Shown here: one piece after another, positions 19,590 to 32,100 of the stretch
Layout: the number at the start of each line of letters is the position of its first letter
Numbering within the stretch: position 1 is the first letter of the stretch
Assembly (NCBI GenBank): GCA_017506865.1
Contig: JAFCMP010000006.1
Coordinates: 1-64,000, forward strand
Reading direction: 5' to 3'
From: Tribonema minus
Taxonomy: Eukaryota > Sar > Xanthophyceae > Tribonematales > Tribonemataceae
DNA length: 64,000 nt
Notes under the pieces: model-generated
The model's database searches: none
Seen by the model: only the letters and a program-made list of their open reading frames with translations
Told to the model about the DNA's origin: nothing
Made by a program: the position numbers and the translations under genes

Positions 19590-21490
19590 CCGACGGTACT
19601 CATTAGTCATTTCTAGCGAGTTGATGCCTGCGCAGGTTGCATGTTCTCAGTAACAGTTTAACTGTTGTGCGCAACAAACGTGACAGTCCCATGTGTCAGA
19701 GCGAAGGAGTCAGGATGGCTGATGCCAAGCTCGCGGACGCCAAAAAAACATGGTAACACGCAGCTGCGCACATGATGGGCAAGGGTGTCCTAGGTGACTG
19801 TGAAGAATGCAGCGGATGCTCAGGCTGCCAACAAGAACCATTACCATGGACTTCAAGGGTTTTGTATTGCACTCACACTTTGCTGACGATTTGTCACCAT
19901 GACAATGGTGTCATTTGAGAGGATTAAAGCCCAGGTGTGAAAGATGCCAGCGCTGGATGCTGTAACTGGCACAGTGTGGATTATATAAGCTGATGTCGCC
20001 CTTGAGCGGCCAGACCGGGTCTGCCTACTAGTAGGTCATTTCAAACACAATTGGTATAAGTATACTCTGCATATACTCAGTTTTCACTGACAAGCTTGCC
20101 GTACTCAGAGTCGAAGCGCACCACATTTTATCTGGTCACAAACAGAAGAGCAAGAAGGACAATGGTGATCCTCAACTCAGAAGACGATTTGACAATGGAG
20201 GCTCAGTGGCCATCACCTTCACTTTTTTGTTGCGTCAAGTATGCTACTAGATAAGAGTTTACCGTATAATGGATTGCTTGCCATGGCACTGCAGTGAATG
20301 CCACAGCTACGCAGTTCACGGCCAAACCCTCTACTGCATACATCATGAAGCAATGACTGCCACGGGAATGCAATCACCATGAAGCAATGACTGCCATAGC
20401 ACTCTGGCAGTGGTCAGTGACACCAGGCTGTTTAGTACCACCAGAACTTGCCGATTATGGTGCTGTGACTCTTGTCCTCCAGAGTTCTGTGTGTAGTGTG
20501 ACTACTAGTGTCGGTCTGTTCTGGTGGCAGCGCACAGTAGCCCAGAATAGGTACAGATGCAAGAATGAACTGCACCAGAATGGATGCATGTAGCAGAATG
20601 TGACAGAACACGGATGGACCAGAACGCTGTAAGTCTCCTAGTGTCGACCCTGTGACAATTTCAGGTCTGTGAGGCTTCACTCACCAGTACCACACATGTT
20701 TTCTGGCTCAAACCCATCATGTCAACTGTGTTTTGTTCAAGTTGCAGCATGCTGCTTCATTTGTGTAACTGCTTCTGGACTTTGTGCAACACCCGAAGGC
20801 TTGTGGTAGTTGTGCTCTCAAACGCTGATGCAAAACACAGTGCTGCATCTAAAACACAAATGATCTACACGCCAGCGTGCCTGGCCTCAGCTTGAGGTTG
20901 CCCACTTAGTAGCCTATGAGATCAACTGCGCGATGGCTGCTCATTGTGCTGCTGCAAGCTGCAGCAGCAGTACGCTATGGGGTGGCAATCGACCGGCCGT
21001 TGGAAAACTCCAGCTTTGGAGTCCAGCAATTGGCGGACTGCATGCAGCTTTTTCAAAAAGCCCACGGCCACATGCGCCAGCATCACTGCGCTGCTCCAGC
21101 CCAGGCGCACTCTTGCTGTGTTTACAGTTCAGATCAAGTCACAGCTGTCAGGTGCTCAACATCTGTCAGCCTTTTGTTAGCAATGATCTGGCAATTTCTC
21201 ATCCCCGTCAGCCGGCAAATACAAATGCCGAGACCTCGGAAGACAGCCAGCGTTCACCGGCTCAAGCGGCTTTCACTCCGATCGCCGCACACTTGCCGCA
21301 GAACATTCTGGCAAGTCGCTGGCAAGCCGACGGGCGACGGCAACGGCGGATGGTTTGCCGGCAAAATGTGGCGTCTCGCAAGTAAATGAGACCACCCCTG
21401 TTTCCTGATTATGGACTGCATACAAGAAAGAGAGACAACACAGTCACGTCATGTTGCAACTTGAACATTCAATCCCTCACACGATAAGTG
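19590..21490. other. No supported gene
   Basis: Only short frames without motifs are present. The longest (20916-21389, plus) overlaps two other open frames and has no recognisable domain. A small repeat, CATGAAGCAATGACTGCCA, occurs twice near 20343-20395. Confidence 0.45.
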
Positions 21491-21640
21491 TGACCCCGCC
21501 GGCGGGTGTAACCCTAAGTACGACCCCTAAGAATTACCCCCAAGTACGACCCCCTAAGTATGACCCCCAAGTATGACCCCCTAAGTACGACCCCCAAGTA
21601 TGACCCACAAGTACGACTGCCAAGAATGAGCTGGTGACAT
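21490..21640 (+). repeat. Short tandem repeat of CCCCNAAGTACGAC type
   Basis: Roughly nine copies of a 13-17 base unit (variants of CCCCCTAAGTATGA and CCCCCAAGTACGA) lie head to tail. No coding content. Confidence 0.9.
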
Positions 21641-21976
21641 GACACGGTAGCATGAACTGGTAGGTATATACCTACTCAGTGTGTAAGCGGCGTATATGCT
21701 CGAATCTCCTTCACCCCTGGGCCAGTGAAACATTGTTGAACAATAATAAGGTACATGATGGTGCGTCGCATGCTAGATGGGATTGTGTCTATCAATCTGC
21801 GGCATGAAGTGACAACACTGGCATGCTCTCGATCATACTGTGTCCAATAAATGTTGCAACAGCAAGCTCATTTCACTGTGGGACTGATCTCCACAAAAGC
21901 TGCAATGCTGCAGCGCTGGACAAGCACCACCGAAAGCCAAGATGTCTACCAGGGACATGATTCGCAGGTGCTATGT

Positions 21977-23742
21977 TCATTCTGACTGGCACGGGCATCC
22001 GGCGTCGTGAAGTGCTTTCTTAATGCTGTACCGCTCGTGCGACACGGCGTCACAGTATTCGGGAGTCCAGTCACCCCAGGGGCAGCCCAGCTGTACTGCC
22101 CACAAGACCGCTGCTGCATCGAGGTCGTCAGCACCAACAACATCAGCAATTTCGCTGAGCTGTGGCCATGTAGCGCCTTCGCTGCGCAGCCAACTGATGA
22201 TTTCCTTGAAGGTGGGGATGTCATGCCCGAACAAGCCGAGCAACGCGTTTGTCACCATCTCATAGCTCCAACTGCCCCCTACGCTTCGCAATCACTCCAT
22301 CTGCGACGGAGTTGCGCGAGTCACGCCCGTCCCTCTCAAACTCACCTCACAGAGGTTTTTGATATCGTGCGGGCAGCCTTTCTGATGCAGCCACTGCAGA
22401 GCAGCCGAGCGCCCGTGGCCAGCTGCAGTCATCATGGTTTGAGGCGTGAACGGCAAAGACTGCTCGTGGTGCAGCCACTGCATGACCGAAATGTGGCCGC
22501 CTGCTGCAGCCCCGTTCATCACGGTGAAATGGTGGCGTACACCACCAACAAACTCATACCAAAAGAAACTGGGCGCATTGACCCACTCAGGGCTGCTCAA
22601 GTCCACTACCGACAAGTCTTGAATGAAGGGACCGAACAGCACCTGTCCACGGTCTTTGTGCATGAGAAACTTGAGGGCCGCTAGCCGGCCATTCTCGGCA
22701 GCGATGTGGCACAAGCGGGTGCAGTACCACACCGGCCACGGCCGCACCTGTTGCGACAGCCAGATGAGCACTGCCTTCTGTTCCTCCTCATCGTACGCAC
22801 TGCGCAAAACACAGATGCCGGCGTAGGTCCATGTTTGATGATCCACCTGCTCGCCGCTCTCCAGCGCCAGCGCAGGCAGCCTGTAGAGAACGCCGGTACG
22901 CCGGGCGCGAGTTGCGCCAATTAGTACCTGAAGTACGACGCCGTCCGATACCACCATGCCGAGCTGGCGCAGACGATGTATGACCTCCATCGATCCCGAT
23001 GTACCTGCTGCGCGCTGCACATCACAACTCTTTACAAGAGCAGGCACATCGGCGCCGCGCGCCAGCGCCATCTCCAGCCGAGCTGGCGTCTCCACCACGG
23101 CTGACCCCGAGGTCACGCACACCCACGCCGCACCCTGTTGACGTGCCGTGACGGACATGTACGCGGTGCGCCAGGAGCGCGCAACTGGCACCAACTACAG
23201 CCAGTGGCGACGCCCCACAAAGCTGAGTAGTGATTCCAGCAGCTGCGGATTTGCCAGTACGGCACGCCGGGGCCCGTCGCCAACAACTTCGCTGCGCGAG
23301 GGCGCACACGCCCTGGCGTCGTCGCTTTCTGTGGCCTCCGTTACCTCCAGCAGTCTTGCCCCCATGGCCTCAAGGGTGTAGGCTAGAATGGTGACACCGT
23401 CTTTCGAGGATGGGCTGATGTCACTCAATACCAGAAGCATGGCCTCTCGCTCGGCTGCCAACTCCATCGCCTCCGTCGCCGCTACCGCTCGCTCTGCACG
23501 TGCCACACGGGGAGAGGGATGAAGCATGAGCGCGAGCTTGACAGTACACAGGGTGACTTCAAATGACGCTGCGCACCTCAAATCCTGCAACCTACAGCAA
23601 ACAACCCACCTGCAGGTGAAAGAGCCGCCAGGTTGTATCCAGGTGACATCCATGGTCTCTCGGTCAGCAGGCGCTTGAACCTCATCTGCAGTACATCCAC
23701 CACATGTTCCTGGTGCGCAACGAAATCGCGTCCTTCGTTCAT
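21977..23742 (-). pseudogene. F-box/ankyrin-like protein, minus-strand copy with two nonsense codons
   Basis: This copy mirrors the intact gene at 23834-25587. Exon 1 runs 23742-23610 and ends at a GTGGGTT donor. Exon 2 runs 23493-21977 from a TGCAG acceptor, and both borders match the plus copy. The frame continues to the same C-terminus (HDAGCPCQ) except for two in-frame stops. One is TAG at 23195-23197, where the paralogue has Phe (LVPVA follows). The other is TGA at 22292-22294, where the paralogue has Trp (SQME-W-LRS). There are no frameshifts, so the inactivation looks recent. Readthrough or a sequencing error at either site cannot be excluded. Confidence 0.85.
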
Positions 23743-23833
23743 GTCTGTTGTTTTTTAAAGCTCGAGACACTACTTCAACTTTCAGTACTTGAAGTAGCAA
23801 AAAAAGACCTGTGCAACAGGTCTGCTGAACGTC

Positions 23834-25587
23834 ATGGACGAAGATGATTTCATTTCACACCATCAACACGTGTTCGATGTGCTGCAGATGAGAGCCAAGC
23901 GCCTGCTGCATGAGAGACCATGGATGTCACATGGATACAACCTGGCAGCTCTTTCACATGCAGGTGGGTTGCTAGTCGCAGAAGTCGATGTGTGCGCAGT
24001 GCTCTCCACCTGCTCGCTGAGCACTATCAGGCTCACGCTTATGCTCTATCCCTCTCCCCGTGTGGCACGTGTGCAGAGCGAGCGGTAGCGGCGACGGAGG
24101 CGGGGGAGTTGGCAGCGGAGCGAGAGGCCATGCTTCTTGTGTTGGGTGACATCAGCCCGTCCGTGAGCGATGGTGCAACCATTCTAGCCTACACCCTTGA
24201 GGTCATGGGGACAAGACTGCTGGAGGTAACGGAGGCCACAAAACGCTACGACGCCAGGGCGTGTGCGCGCTCGCGCAGCGACGACGTTGGCGACGGGCCC
24301 CGGCGCGCCGTGCTGGCGAATCCGCAGCTGCTGGAATCAGTACTCAGCTTTATGGGGCGTGGCCAGTGGATATTCCTGGTGCCAGTCGCGCACTCCTGGC
24401 GCACGGCGTACATGTCCGTCACGGCGCATCAACAGGGTGCGGCGTGGGTGTGCGCGACCTCCGTGGGGGCGGCGGCGGAGACGCCAGCTCGGCTGGAGAT
24501 GGCGCTGGCGTGCGGCGTCGATGTGCCGGCTCTCGTACGCAGCGGTGTTGTGCAGGGCGCGGCAGGTGCATCGGGATCGATGGAGGTCATGCATCGCCTG
24601 CACCAGCTCGGCATGGCGGTCTCGAGCGGCGTCGTACTTCAAGTACTAATTGGTGCAGCTCTTGCCCGGCGTACAGGCGTTCTCTATAGGCTGCCCGCGC
24701 TGGTGCTGGAGAGCGGCGAACAGGTGGAGGCCAAAGCATGGGCCTTCCTTGGCATCCATGTCTTGCGTAGTGCGTACGATGACGAGGAACAGAAAGCAGT
24801 GCTCATCTGGCTGTCGCAACAGGTGCGGCCGTGGCCAGTGTGGTACTGCACCCGCTTGTGCCACATCGCTGCCGAGAATGGCCGGCTAGCGGCCCTCAAA
24901 TTTCTCATGCACAAAGATCGTGGACAGGTGCTGTTTGGTCCCGTTATTCAAGACTTTTTGGTAGTAGACTTGAGCAGCCCTGAGTGGGTCGATGCGCCTA
25001 ACGACCTCTGCTTTCAGTATGTTGGTGGTGTATGCCACCATTTCACCTTGATGGACAGGGCTTCAGCAGGAGGTCACATTGAGGTGATGCAGTGGCTGCA
25101 CCACGAGCAGTCGCTGCCATTCACGCCTCCAACCATGCCGACTGCAGCTATCTTTGGGCGCTTGGCTGCTCTGCAGTGGCTACATCAGGTAGGCTGCCCG
25201 TACGACATTGCATACATCTGCGAGCGGAGCTTGAAAGAGGGCGTGTATCGCGCAAGTCGATCACAGATGGAGTGGCTGCGAAGCATAGGGGGCAGTTGGA
25301 GTCGTGAGATGGTGACAGCCGCGTTGTTTGACTTGGTGGGGAATGACACCCCCACTTTCAAGGACATGATAAGTTGGTTGCGCCGCGAAGGCGCCACGTG
25401 GCCGCAGCTCAGTGACGTGGCTGATGCTGTTGGTGCAGACCTCGATGCAGCAGCGGTCTTGTGGGCAGCACAGCAGGGCTGCCCCTGGGGTGACTGGACA
25501 CTCGACTACTGTGAGGATGTGTCGCTTGGGCGGTACAGCATCAAGAAAGCACTTCACGACGCCGGATGTCCGTGCCAGTGCGAGTGA
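23834..25587 (+). CDS. F-box/ankyrin-like repeat protein (intact paralogue)
   Basis: Exon 1 is 23834-23963 (MDEDDFISHHQHVFDVLQ ...). A GT-AG intron covers 23964-24076, and exon 2 is 24077-25587. The join keeps frame and gives about 546 residues. Reading straight through from the ATG at 23920 is also open, but it ignores the intron that the minus copy shares. Near residue 120, LLESVLSFMGRGQWIFLVPV followed by WRTAYMS resembles an F-box ('VLsfv ... W ... V...WR'). The rest is a run of degenerate ankyrin-like helices with the W-L-H/R-x-x-G-C-P-W/Y signature (ALQWLHQVGCPYD, AAQQGCPWGDW). Such proteins are abundant in stramenopile algae and may be ubiquitin-ligase adaptors; the substrate is unknown. 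Confidence 0.85.
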
Positions 25588-25599
25588 ACAAAGCATGCG

Positions 25600-26620
25600 C
25601 CTCACAAATATTTTGGCTTCTGTTTGTACCTGTCTTGCTCTGCATTGCTTTTAGTTGCAACTCATTGAAATCATCTGCCCTGGTAAAAATCTCGGCATTC
25701 GTTCATGCCTGCCCTACTCTGCAGCGTTTTTCGTCTTGGGAAATCATTTAGCATCTACATACCGCTGCAGGGCGCCTTGACACACGTGCAGGAATTTCTG
25801 GTCATGTGGTACAAAGTTGACAAGTAGAAAGCTCAATACCGACTCCATTTGGCATGCATTACGGTACTGCAGTGGTGTTTTCAGCTTAAAGTTGAATGCG
25901 CCCTTTGCTGTAAACGCGCAGTGGCGATGACTATTGGCACGCATCCAACAGCACTAGTAGCGCGAACAGGGTCGTTCAACTTGAAGTTGCTGCTGCCCCC
26001 CGACATTGCGCTGTCATTTGCCAGATCCCCCTCATGAGGGCGGTGCTCGGTGTTTTGCGCCGCTCATAACCACATTCCCAAATGGTATGCAGCATAGTCG
26101 GGTTGACGACATCCTCCATGCATCGGCGAGTGCCAATGCGCATGCGGCCAATGTGTAGGCATCGCCCAATGCTGGCAATTCTGCAGGCATTTTTTGCACG
26201 GACATGTTGCATCAGGGCTCTGGGGGTCCAAGGGGGAGCAAGCTTGTGCTGCGCAGGACTAACTCAGGCTGTGGCGATACACCAGGATTGACACCTCCAT
26301 TTATAACGAGGGTTAGCAGCGGGTTTCTGCTAGGCACGGTGCCACCGGTGCAGCGGCTCAATCTCTGTTGATATGACTTAAACTGCGTCAAAACAGACTG
26401 GTGTTTTTGCGGGGGGGGTAGATGTGATGGGATATCCCAAGCAGGCCTGGTCATGTGAATATTCAACACTGACACGTAAGCCTCCTGCACTCTGAAACTT
26501 GCCCCGTCGCACCAACGCATCAAGATGGTCAAGCAGTTTGTTCACCAGGAGAGATCCATTGTGCCGTCAACAACTGCGCTGCAGCTGGTCAACTGTCTTT
26601 GAGCCCCAGTGCTCAGGCTT
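25600..26620. other. No supported gene
   Basis: Short frames on both strands only. A minus frame at 26212-26532 reads a Pro-rich segment but has no motif. Nothing here is convincing enough to annotate. Confidence 0.4.
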
Positions 26621-26624
26621 TGCA

Positions 26625-26996
26625 CTAGGGCTGATAGTTCACAACGAGGGTTGAGGTACAGTCGTAACGACCAGCAGGAAGAAACGTGACGCTGTCTGCG
26701 ACGTCGCAGCCGTCTCGTGTCAAGCTAACCCACGCAGTAGCCAGACCATCGATTTCAGCCACTAGCACAGCGTCGTCTGCAGTCAACACATAGACTCCGA
26801 ACACACTGACGAGGAGCTCGAAGGGAGTACGCACGATGGAGGACCAGCAGCAGCGACAGCTGGACGCGGAGGACGGCAGTACCGCCAACTCCGATGGATT
26901 AAATGAGCCATTGAGATCATCTCGTATAGTGAGGCCGCCTGCTATGGATGTGAGCCTGTGCAGCAACGGAGATCGCCTTCCTAGGTGAGCCCTCAC
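26625..26996 (-). CDS. Possible coding exon, function unknown
   Basis: From an ATG at 26996 the frame gives 123 residues ending TSTLVVNYQP. The second half (FGVYVLTADDAVLVAEIDGL ... TFLPAGRYDCTSTLVV) alternates hydrophobic and polar residues as in a beta-sandwich domain and looks like real protein. No family is recognised. It may be the end of a longer gene or a transposon capsid piece. Confidence 0.35.
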   Translation of the reverse strand: MRAHLGRRSPLLHRLTSIAGGLTIRDDLNGSFNPSELAVLPSSASSCRCCWSSIVRTPFELLVSVFGVYVLTADDAVLVAEIDGLATAWVSLTRDGCDVADSVTFLPAGRYDCTSTLVVNYQP

Positions 26997-26999
26997 CTC

Positions 27000-28070
27000 A
27001 TGTCACTCGCTGTCATGTCACATGTGTGCCTGCTTGTCACTCGCTGTCATGTCACATGTGTGCCTGCTGGTGAACGCAGGGCGCCACCAACAGCCAATGT
27101 ACAGAAATTAGGAGACTGTTGTATCCCACGAGTGTTTTTGTTCGGTGAAGTTCATTGCAAGTTTTCTTTGTTGGCGCCAGTCTATGTCAGGGCAAGAATC
27201 GAGTTTGCTACTTACTGGCAACAACACCGCTGCTTATCTGATAAGTGGAGTGCCGCCAGGACATCCTTGGGTTAGCATCCTGCATGCACTGCGCTAGGCA
27301 CGTCATATCCAAAGTCCTGCACTGTTGCACGACAAGAGTCATGCTAATGCAGCGTACCTTGTACATCGTCATGGCAATTATTTCAAGCCAATGGACGTTG
27401 CAACTGCAGACAGGAAAATCGCAGTCCATGAAAGTGCATTACCGCATCGCATGGCGACATTGCATGGCGGAGGCCACAAGCTTTACCTATTGAACAAAGA
27501 ATGGCTGCAAGTTGCGACGGTTATGCTGTCATGCTCTTGATATTGAACACTGTACTCCCAGACAGGTTGTACTCGGAGCTTACAGTTTCAGGGTGATTGA
27601 TATCATTTGCTGTTCAGTCTGGTGAAGCCTACTGCCAACGTTTTCCTGCTAACCTTTGGCAATCCTTACTCAATAACTTGTGTTGCGTGGTCCTGTGTAG
27701 GTACCCAATAGCCATGCAAGTATGCTTGCAGGGGGCTGGCCGGGCGCTGGTGTGCCAGCTTCATTCAATTCGTCACGTTTGCAAATGGCTTCACTTTGTC
27801 GGTTATCCCATTTGTCACGTTTGTGAATGGCTTTACTTTTTCAGATGACACAAGTTTGTTTTTGTGTGGCTAGGGGGCAGCGGGCGTCCCCACGTCGATT
27901 GTCGCAAGAATAAACTCATGCATGTACGTAGAGCGTGTGTTTTCGTACGAACACCTTCAGTCTCACGAGCTGGGAACCAAGACCGAGCCTCACACTTGAG
28001 GTACGGCACCATTGGCAATACTCAGCCGACGCTGCCACCGCCCCGGTCGCACTCAAGCCGTTCATCCAAA
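27000..28070. other. No supported gene; short tandem duplication at 26998-27065
   Basis: GTCACTCGCTGTCATGTCAC ATGTGTGCCTGCT is repeated directly at 27001-27033 and 27037-27069. A second small repeat (TCACGTTTG.GAATGGCTT) occurs at 27773 and 27816. No coding region is supported before the RING gene. Confidence 0.5.
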
Positions 28071-28076
28071 AGCACA

Positions 28077-28529
28077 ATGCGTGCGTACGTCACTAGGGTT
28101 GCACAGAAGCGTATTGCGAAGTTTACATCTGAGTTCAAGTGCTCCTTTTGTGGTGAACTGTATGCTCGGAATCGAGCCGACTCACCACACGCTCCAGATA
28201 CGCCCCTTGCGCAGCATGGTATCATATTGAAGTTGCCCAAGACTCCTAGTTGCCAGATACGCCCCAAATACGCCGTATTTGTATGCCCAAATACGCTTTC
28301 GTGTGATTCTATATGTAACAGGTGCCTGGCCGGGGGGCGCGTGCTGAGCTGCAGGTCCGCGCACCGCGTGGGGTCACAGCCGTGCCCCATCTGCCTGAGT
28401 CCGCTGCACAAGCGCGACACGCCGTGCTATGCGACTAGCTGCGAGCACGTGTTCCACCTGCACTGCGTCGTCGCCATGAGGGCCGTGAGCGGCGGCGCGG
28501 CGCGCGGGAGGTGCCCGAGCTGCAGGTGA
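28077..28529 (+). CDS. RING-H2 zinc-finger protein (probable E3 ubiquitin ligase)
   Basis: From the ATG at 28077 the frame gives 150 residues. An N-terminal CSFCGEL pair is followed by CNRCLAGGRVLSC, then a RING-H2 finger from CPICLSPLHKRD through CEHVFHLHC to CPSC. The C-C ... C-x-H-x2-H-x2-C ... C-C ligand spacing is complete. RING-H2 proteins recruit E2 enzymes and are usually E3 ligases. A TTGTAACAG acceptor at about 28321 suggests that the RING part may be a separate exon, so the upstream part is less certain. The exon end (AGCTGCAG then GTGAAC) is also a donor, so the protein may continue past the stop shown here. Confidence 0.7.
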   Translation: MRAYVTRVAQKRIAKFTSEFKCSFCGELYARNRADSPHAPDTPLAQHGIILKLPKTPSCQIRPKYAVFVCPNTLSCDSICNRCLAGGRVLSCRSAHRVGSQPCPICLSPLHKRDTPCYATSCEHVFHLHCVVAMRAVSGGAARGRCPSCR

Positions 28530-28560
28530 ACATCAGTTGAAGTTGTGCAGAAGTTGAAGT

Positions 28561-29145
28561 TGAGCCCGCTGCACAAGCGCGACGCGCCGTGCTACGCGAG
28601 TAGCTGCGAGCACGTCTTCCACCTGCACTGCGTCGTCGCCATGAGGGCGGTGAGCGGTGGGCGGCGCGCGGGCAGTGCCCCAGCTGCAGGTGAACATCGG
28701 TTGGAGTTGTGTAGAAGTTGAAGTTGAGCCCGCTGCACAAGCGCGACACGCCATGCTATGCGACTAGCTTCGAGCACGGGTTTCACCTGCAATGCGTCGT
28801 CGCCATGAGGGCGGTGAGCGGCGGCGCGGCGTGCAGGACTGCAGGTAAACTTGAAGTTGAAGTTTCGGTCAGCAGAGTTGAAATTGATTTTGAGGTTGGA
28901 GCAAATTTGAGGCTGACGCTGTCGCGGATTGATGTGACGTCGACCTACACTGCGTCGTCACCATGAGAGCGGAGCGGCAGGGTGGCGCGCGGGAGGTGCC
29001 CCCGAGCTGCAGGTGCGCTTATTTAAAAAGTCGAGGTTGAAAAGTGCAAGTGTTGAGGTTGAAGTTGAGGCTGCAAGCACGTCTTCCACCTGCACTGCGC
29101 CGTCGCCATGAGGGCGGTGAGCGGCGAGGCCGCGCGCGGGAGGTG
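28561..29145 (+). repeat. Tandem array of four decaying copies of the RING-H2 exon
   Basis: After the first RING exon (28397-28510) the same block recurs at 28561-28690, 28725-28850, 28941-29012 and 29069-29145. Conserved pieces are CCGCTGCACAAGCGCGAC, GAGCACGTCTTCCACCTGCA and GTCGTCGCCATGAGGGCGG. Copies 2 and 3 keep most zinc ligands but carry frameshifts; copies 4 and 5 keep only the second half. Each spacer contains GTTGAAGTTGAAGTT-like sequence. They are probably pseudo-exons. Confidence 0.88.
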
Positions 29146-29149
29146 AGGT

Positions 29150-32100
29150 GCAGTATTAGTGAAGTTAAATTTCAAGTTGCAGTTGCAGCGAAGTGAGCCT
29201 GACGCTGTCGCAGGTCGATGTGAAGCTCCGGGTGTTGTGGTAGCGGGCGGGCCGTGAGAGCAGCCACTTGAACTCTGGCGCAGGGAAATGTTCGAAGTAG
29301 CTGCACGTACACATAAGCTGGTGGTCAAGGCTCAGCGCAGGGAAGTGTTTGAAGTAGCTGCTGATTCACTAAGCCGGTGATCAAGGCTCGGCAATCGAGT
29401 CAAGTCGATGCTTGTTGCGCCTGACGCTGCACCTGATGGTTGCATGCGGGTAGTGCCAAGGCACCGCATTCCATGCTTCCACCAATGTACTCATGTATGC
29501 AGTAGTGGTTCAGAGGCACTCAAGTAGACGTGTACCTACGTCTGCATGAACGGAATTGTAATAATGAATCGATCAGATGTGATCAACCTGGCAATTTTGT
29601 ATCATGACAGTATGTCTTGGAAGCTTCGATGATCCTGCATGGTAACGCCATGATGCCATCAAGCACGTATAGAAGTATAATGCTGCGCCAGAATTCCAAC
29701 TGCAATCCTCGGCTTGCTACCTCGTGACCTTCCAGAGCGCCCATTGCGCACGGCCTGACGCCGGCGGGGCGCGTGCGAACTGCGCTTGACGGGCTGGAAG
29801 TGCAGGTGCGCTGACTTGGAGAATATCCAGATGTGTATTGGTCTGGTTGGTGATTGACGACAAGACTGCACGTGCAGAGCTGTATGCCTAGTGATACTTC
29901 CAAGCGCCCTGATGTGGACTTGATTTGCAGGTGCTGCCATGCTTGATGGGCTGGAAGTGCAGGCGCGATGATGACTTTCAGAACGTATTGATCTGACTGA
30001 TGAATATTCCAGCTTGTACGCCTACATAGGTAATACTAAGCACCCGATGCGTAATTGGTCTGCAGGTGCTGCCATCTTTGGCTAGCACGGTGCACCTGCT
30101 CAGTGCCGTATAATGTGGCCAACACGTGATACGCCATGAGAGGACTACTTGGAAACATGCAGAAACTTTCCATGATTGTGGCCGGCACGTAATGCATGCT
30201 AGTCTGTATTGTAGATACGGCGCACATTGTACTGTTCGTGATGAATGGCAATTGGGCGCGCCTGCGTTGCACGGACATGCAACCTGCATGCTGTGCGCTG
30301 AAGGCGCCAATGCTTTTGATATGGCAATTTTTACTATATGCATCAGGGCCCAGTGTGCTGCATATTCGACTTGTTTTCGTCTCAATCAGGAGCTGAGTGA
30401 AGCAGACATGAACAGATTACTGTTTGCCAGACGCAATGTGGTCCGTTGCCCGTTGGATATGTACACCGAGTGGCAGGCCATCAGCCCTGGAACATGCCAC
30501 ATTGACTGAGCCCAAGCAACAGTGGTCCACACTTGCACAAGGCAAAGTGCATGTTTGGTATGGAATCCTAGGTGTCCACCGAGTTTCCTGATGCATGTAT
30601 GCAACTAGTGCCTGTAGCAGCAGTGAATGGAGTTTCGCGTTCACAGCATGTATGCTGTCCCGGTCCGGACTCCCAGAGCAAGCGTTTATGAATTGAGGTT
30701 CCGCATGATGTACAAGCTTGCATTGCCTTTGGCATTCCCCAATCCTCTCTGAGCAAGGCAGGGCATCACGACACGCAAGCGGATTTGCACTCAATTTGAC
30801 TACTGTGACCGTCTACTTTGCGCTTGCAGGCCCAGGTGCGCGCCAACGCAAGGCGTGTGCGCGAGGTGTTCGCACGGCTACGTGAGGCCGCCGACCGAAC
30901 TTCCACTGATCGACAAAGCACTGCTGCTGCGCCGCGGCAGCAATGATGACGCCAAAGCTGTAGCATCGTTGTTGCCGCCGCCGCTGCAACGCCGGTGCCG
31001 GCGCCGCCTGTGGTGGCCGCTGCTGCGATGGCACCCACCCGGTCCACAAAACATGATGGCGCCCGCCTGGTTCACATCATGTTTCGGGAACCAGAGCACA
31101 TGCAACGGCTGCAGCGTGCATGCCAAGTGGTGTGGCAGCGCTGGTGGCAGCCATGGCAGTTCACGTGCATGTGCACAGGGTGTGCAGCAGGCTAGCGCCG
31201 AAGCACATATGACAGCGGTGGTTGCACTGTGGCAGTACCGCAGATACGCTCATGAGCGGCGCTGAGGTCTCCAGCTGCTAAAGTGGCAAGCGTCATATTT
31301 CAAGCTCGCACGGTGGATTGCGTGCATAGTGACTCAGCCACCGCGCCGAATCCAGCAGCTATGCTAGCACATCAGGTTCAAATAGGTGCAGAGGTTGGCA
31401 ACGCCAGTCAAGCGCAATGGCGTTCGGGTTTGAGGCCAGAAATGGATTAATCAGTGTGTAGCATGCTGGTGCCGATAGCGTATGATGTTATGTACAGCAC
31501 ACAGGTCCTGTTGCCAGCCTCTTGTAAGTCAAATACTTCGAAGTATGATCATTGAGTTCGAAGTATGATCATTGAGGCGTAAGTGAGAAACATGGGTGTA
31601 TTCATAAGAGAAGATGTGTCATAGCGCAGGATGCCACAAGGCTGCCACAAGTAACGCAGGCAAGGAGGCTCATCGGCGTCACTATAATGGGTGAGCTTTG
31701 CTACAACGATATCAACACGTACGCTGTCCACGGGCAGGCACCGATTGATGCTACGTCACGACACCTCAATAAAAAGTGCACATGTGATGAGTGTCTGTAG
31801 TGCTTTGGGCTTCTGTCTGCTATGCATTGCCGTAGCAATGGTGCGCGTGCGCTGTTGGTCGTTCGTGCTTGGCAACTTTGAAAGCGCTGATTGTCAATGT
31901 TCAGCTATGCATCAGCATGCCATGCAGGTAGGAAATGAGAACGCCCAACAACTTGCTTGAAGGTTGAAATTGTTTATCACGCAAAAACAAGGAGGGATTG
32001 AAAACGCCGAAGGTCGAAAACTGTTAAAACCAAGACACACACAAAAATGGCGCATCAAGTGATACATCAATATCGTAGGTAATTCAAAAATAATAAAGAG

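Larger units (their letters stand above)
21977..25587. repeat. Inverted duplication of a whole gene (head-to-head paralogues)
   Basis: The two F-box/ankyrin-like copies lie in opposite orientation, with their first exons 90 bases apart (23742 and 23834). Similarity covers both exons and the intron borders. The 90-base spacer contains GCTCGAGACACTACTTCAAC and TTCAGTACTTGAAGTAGC, the latter a near-palindrome. It is the only region available for a shared promoter. Confidence 0.85.

Noticed and set aside
23920-24076. Start of the F-box/ankyrin-like gene at the ATG at 23920 without an intron
   Set aside because: The frame is open, but both paralogues conserve the exon 1 frame from 23834 and the same GT-AG intron borders, and the protein similarity breaks off in the intron.
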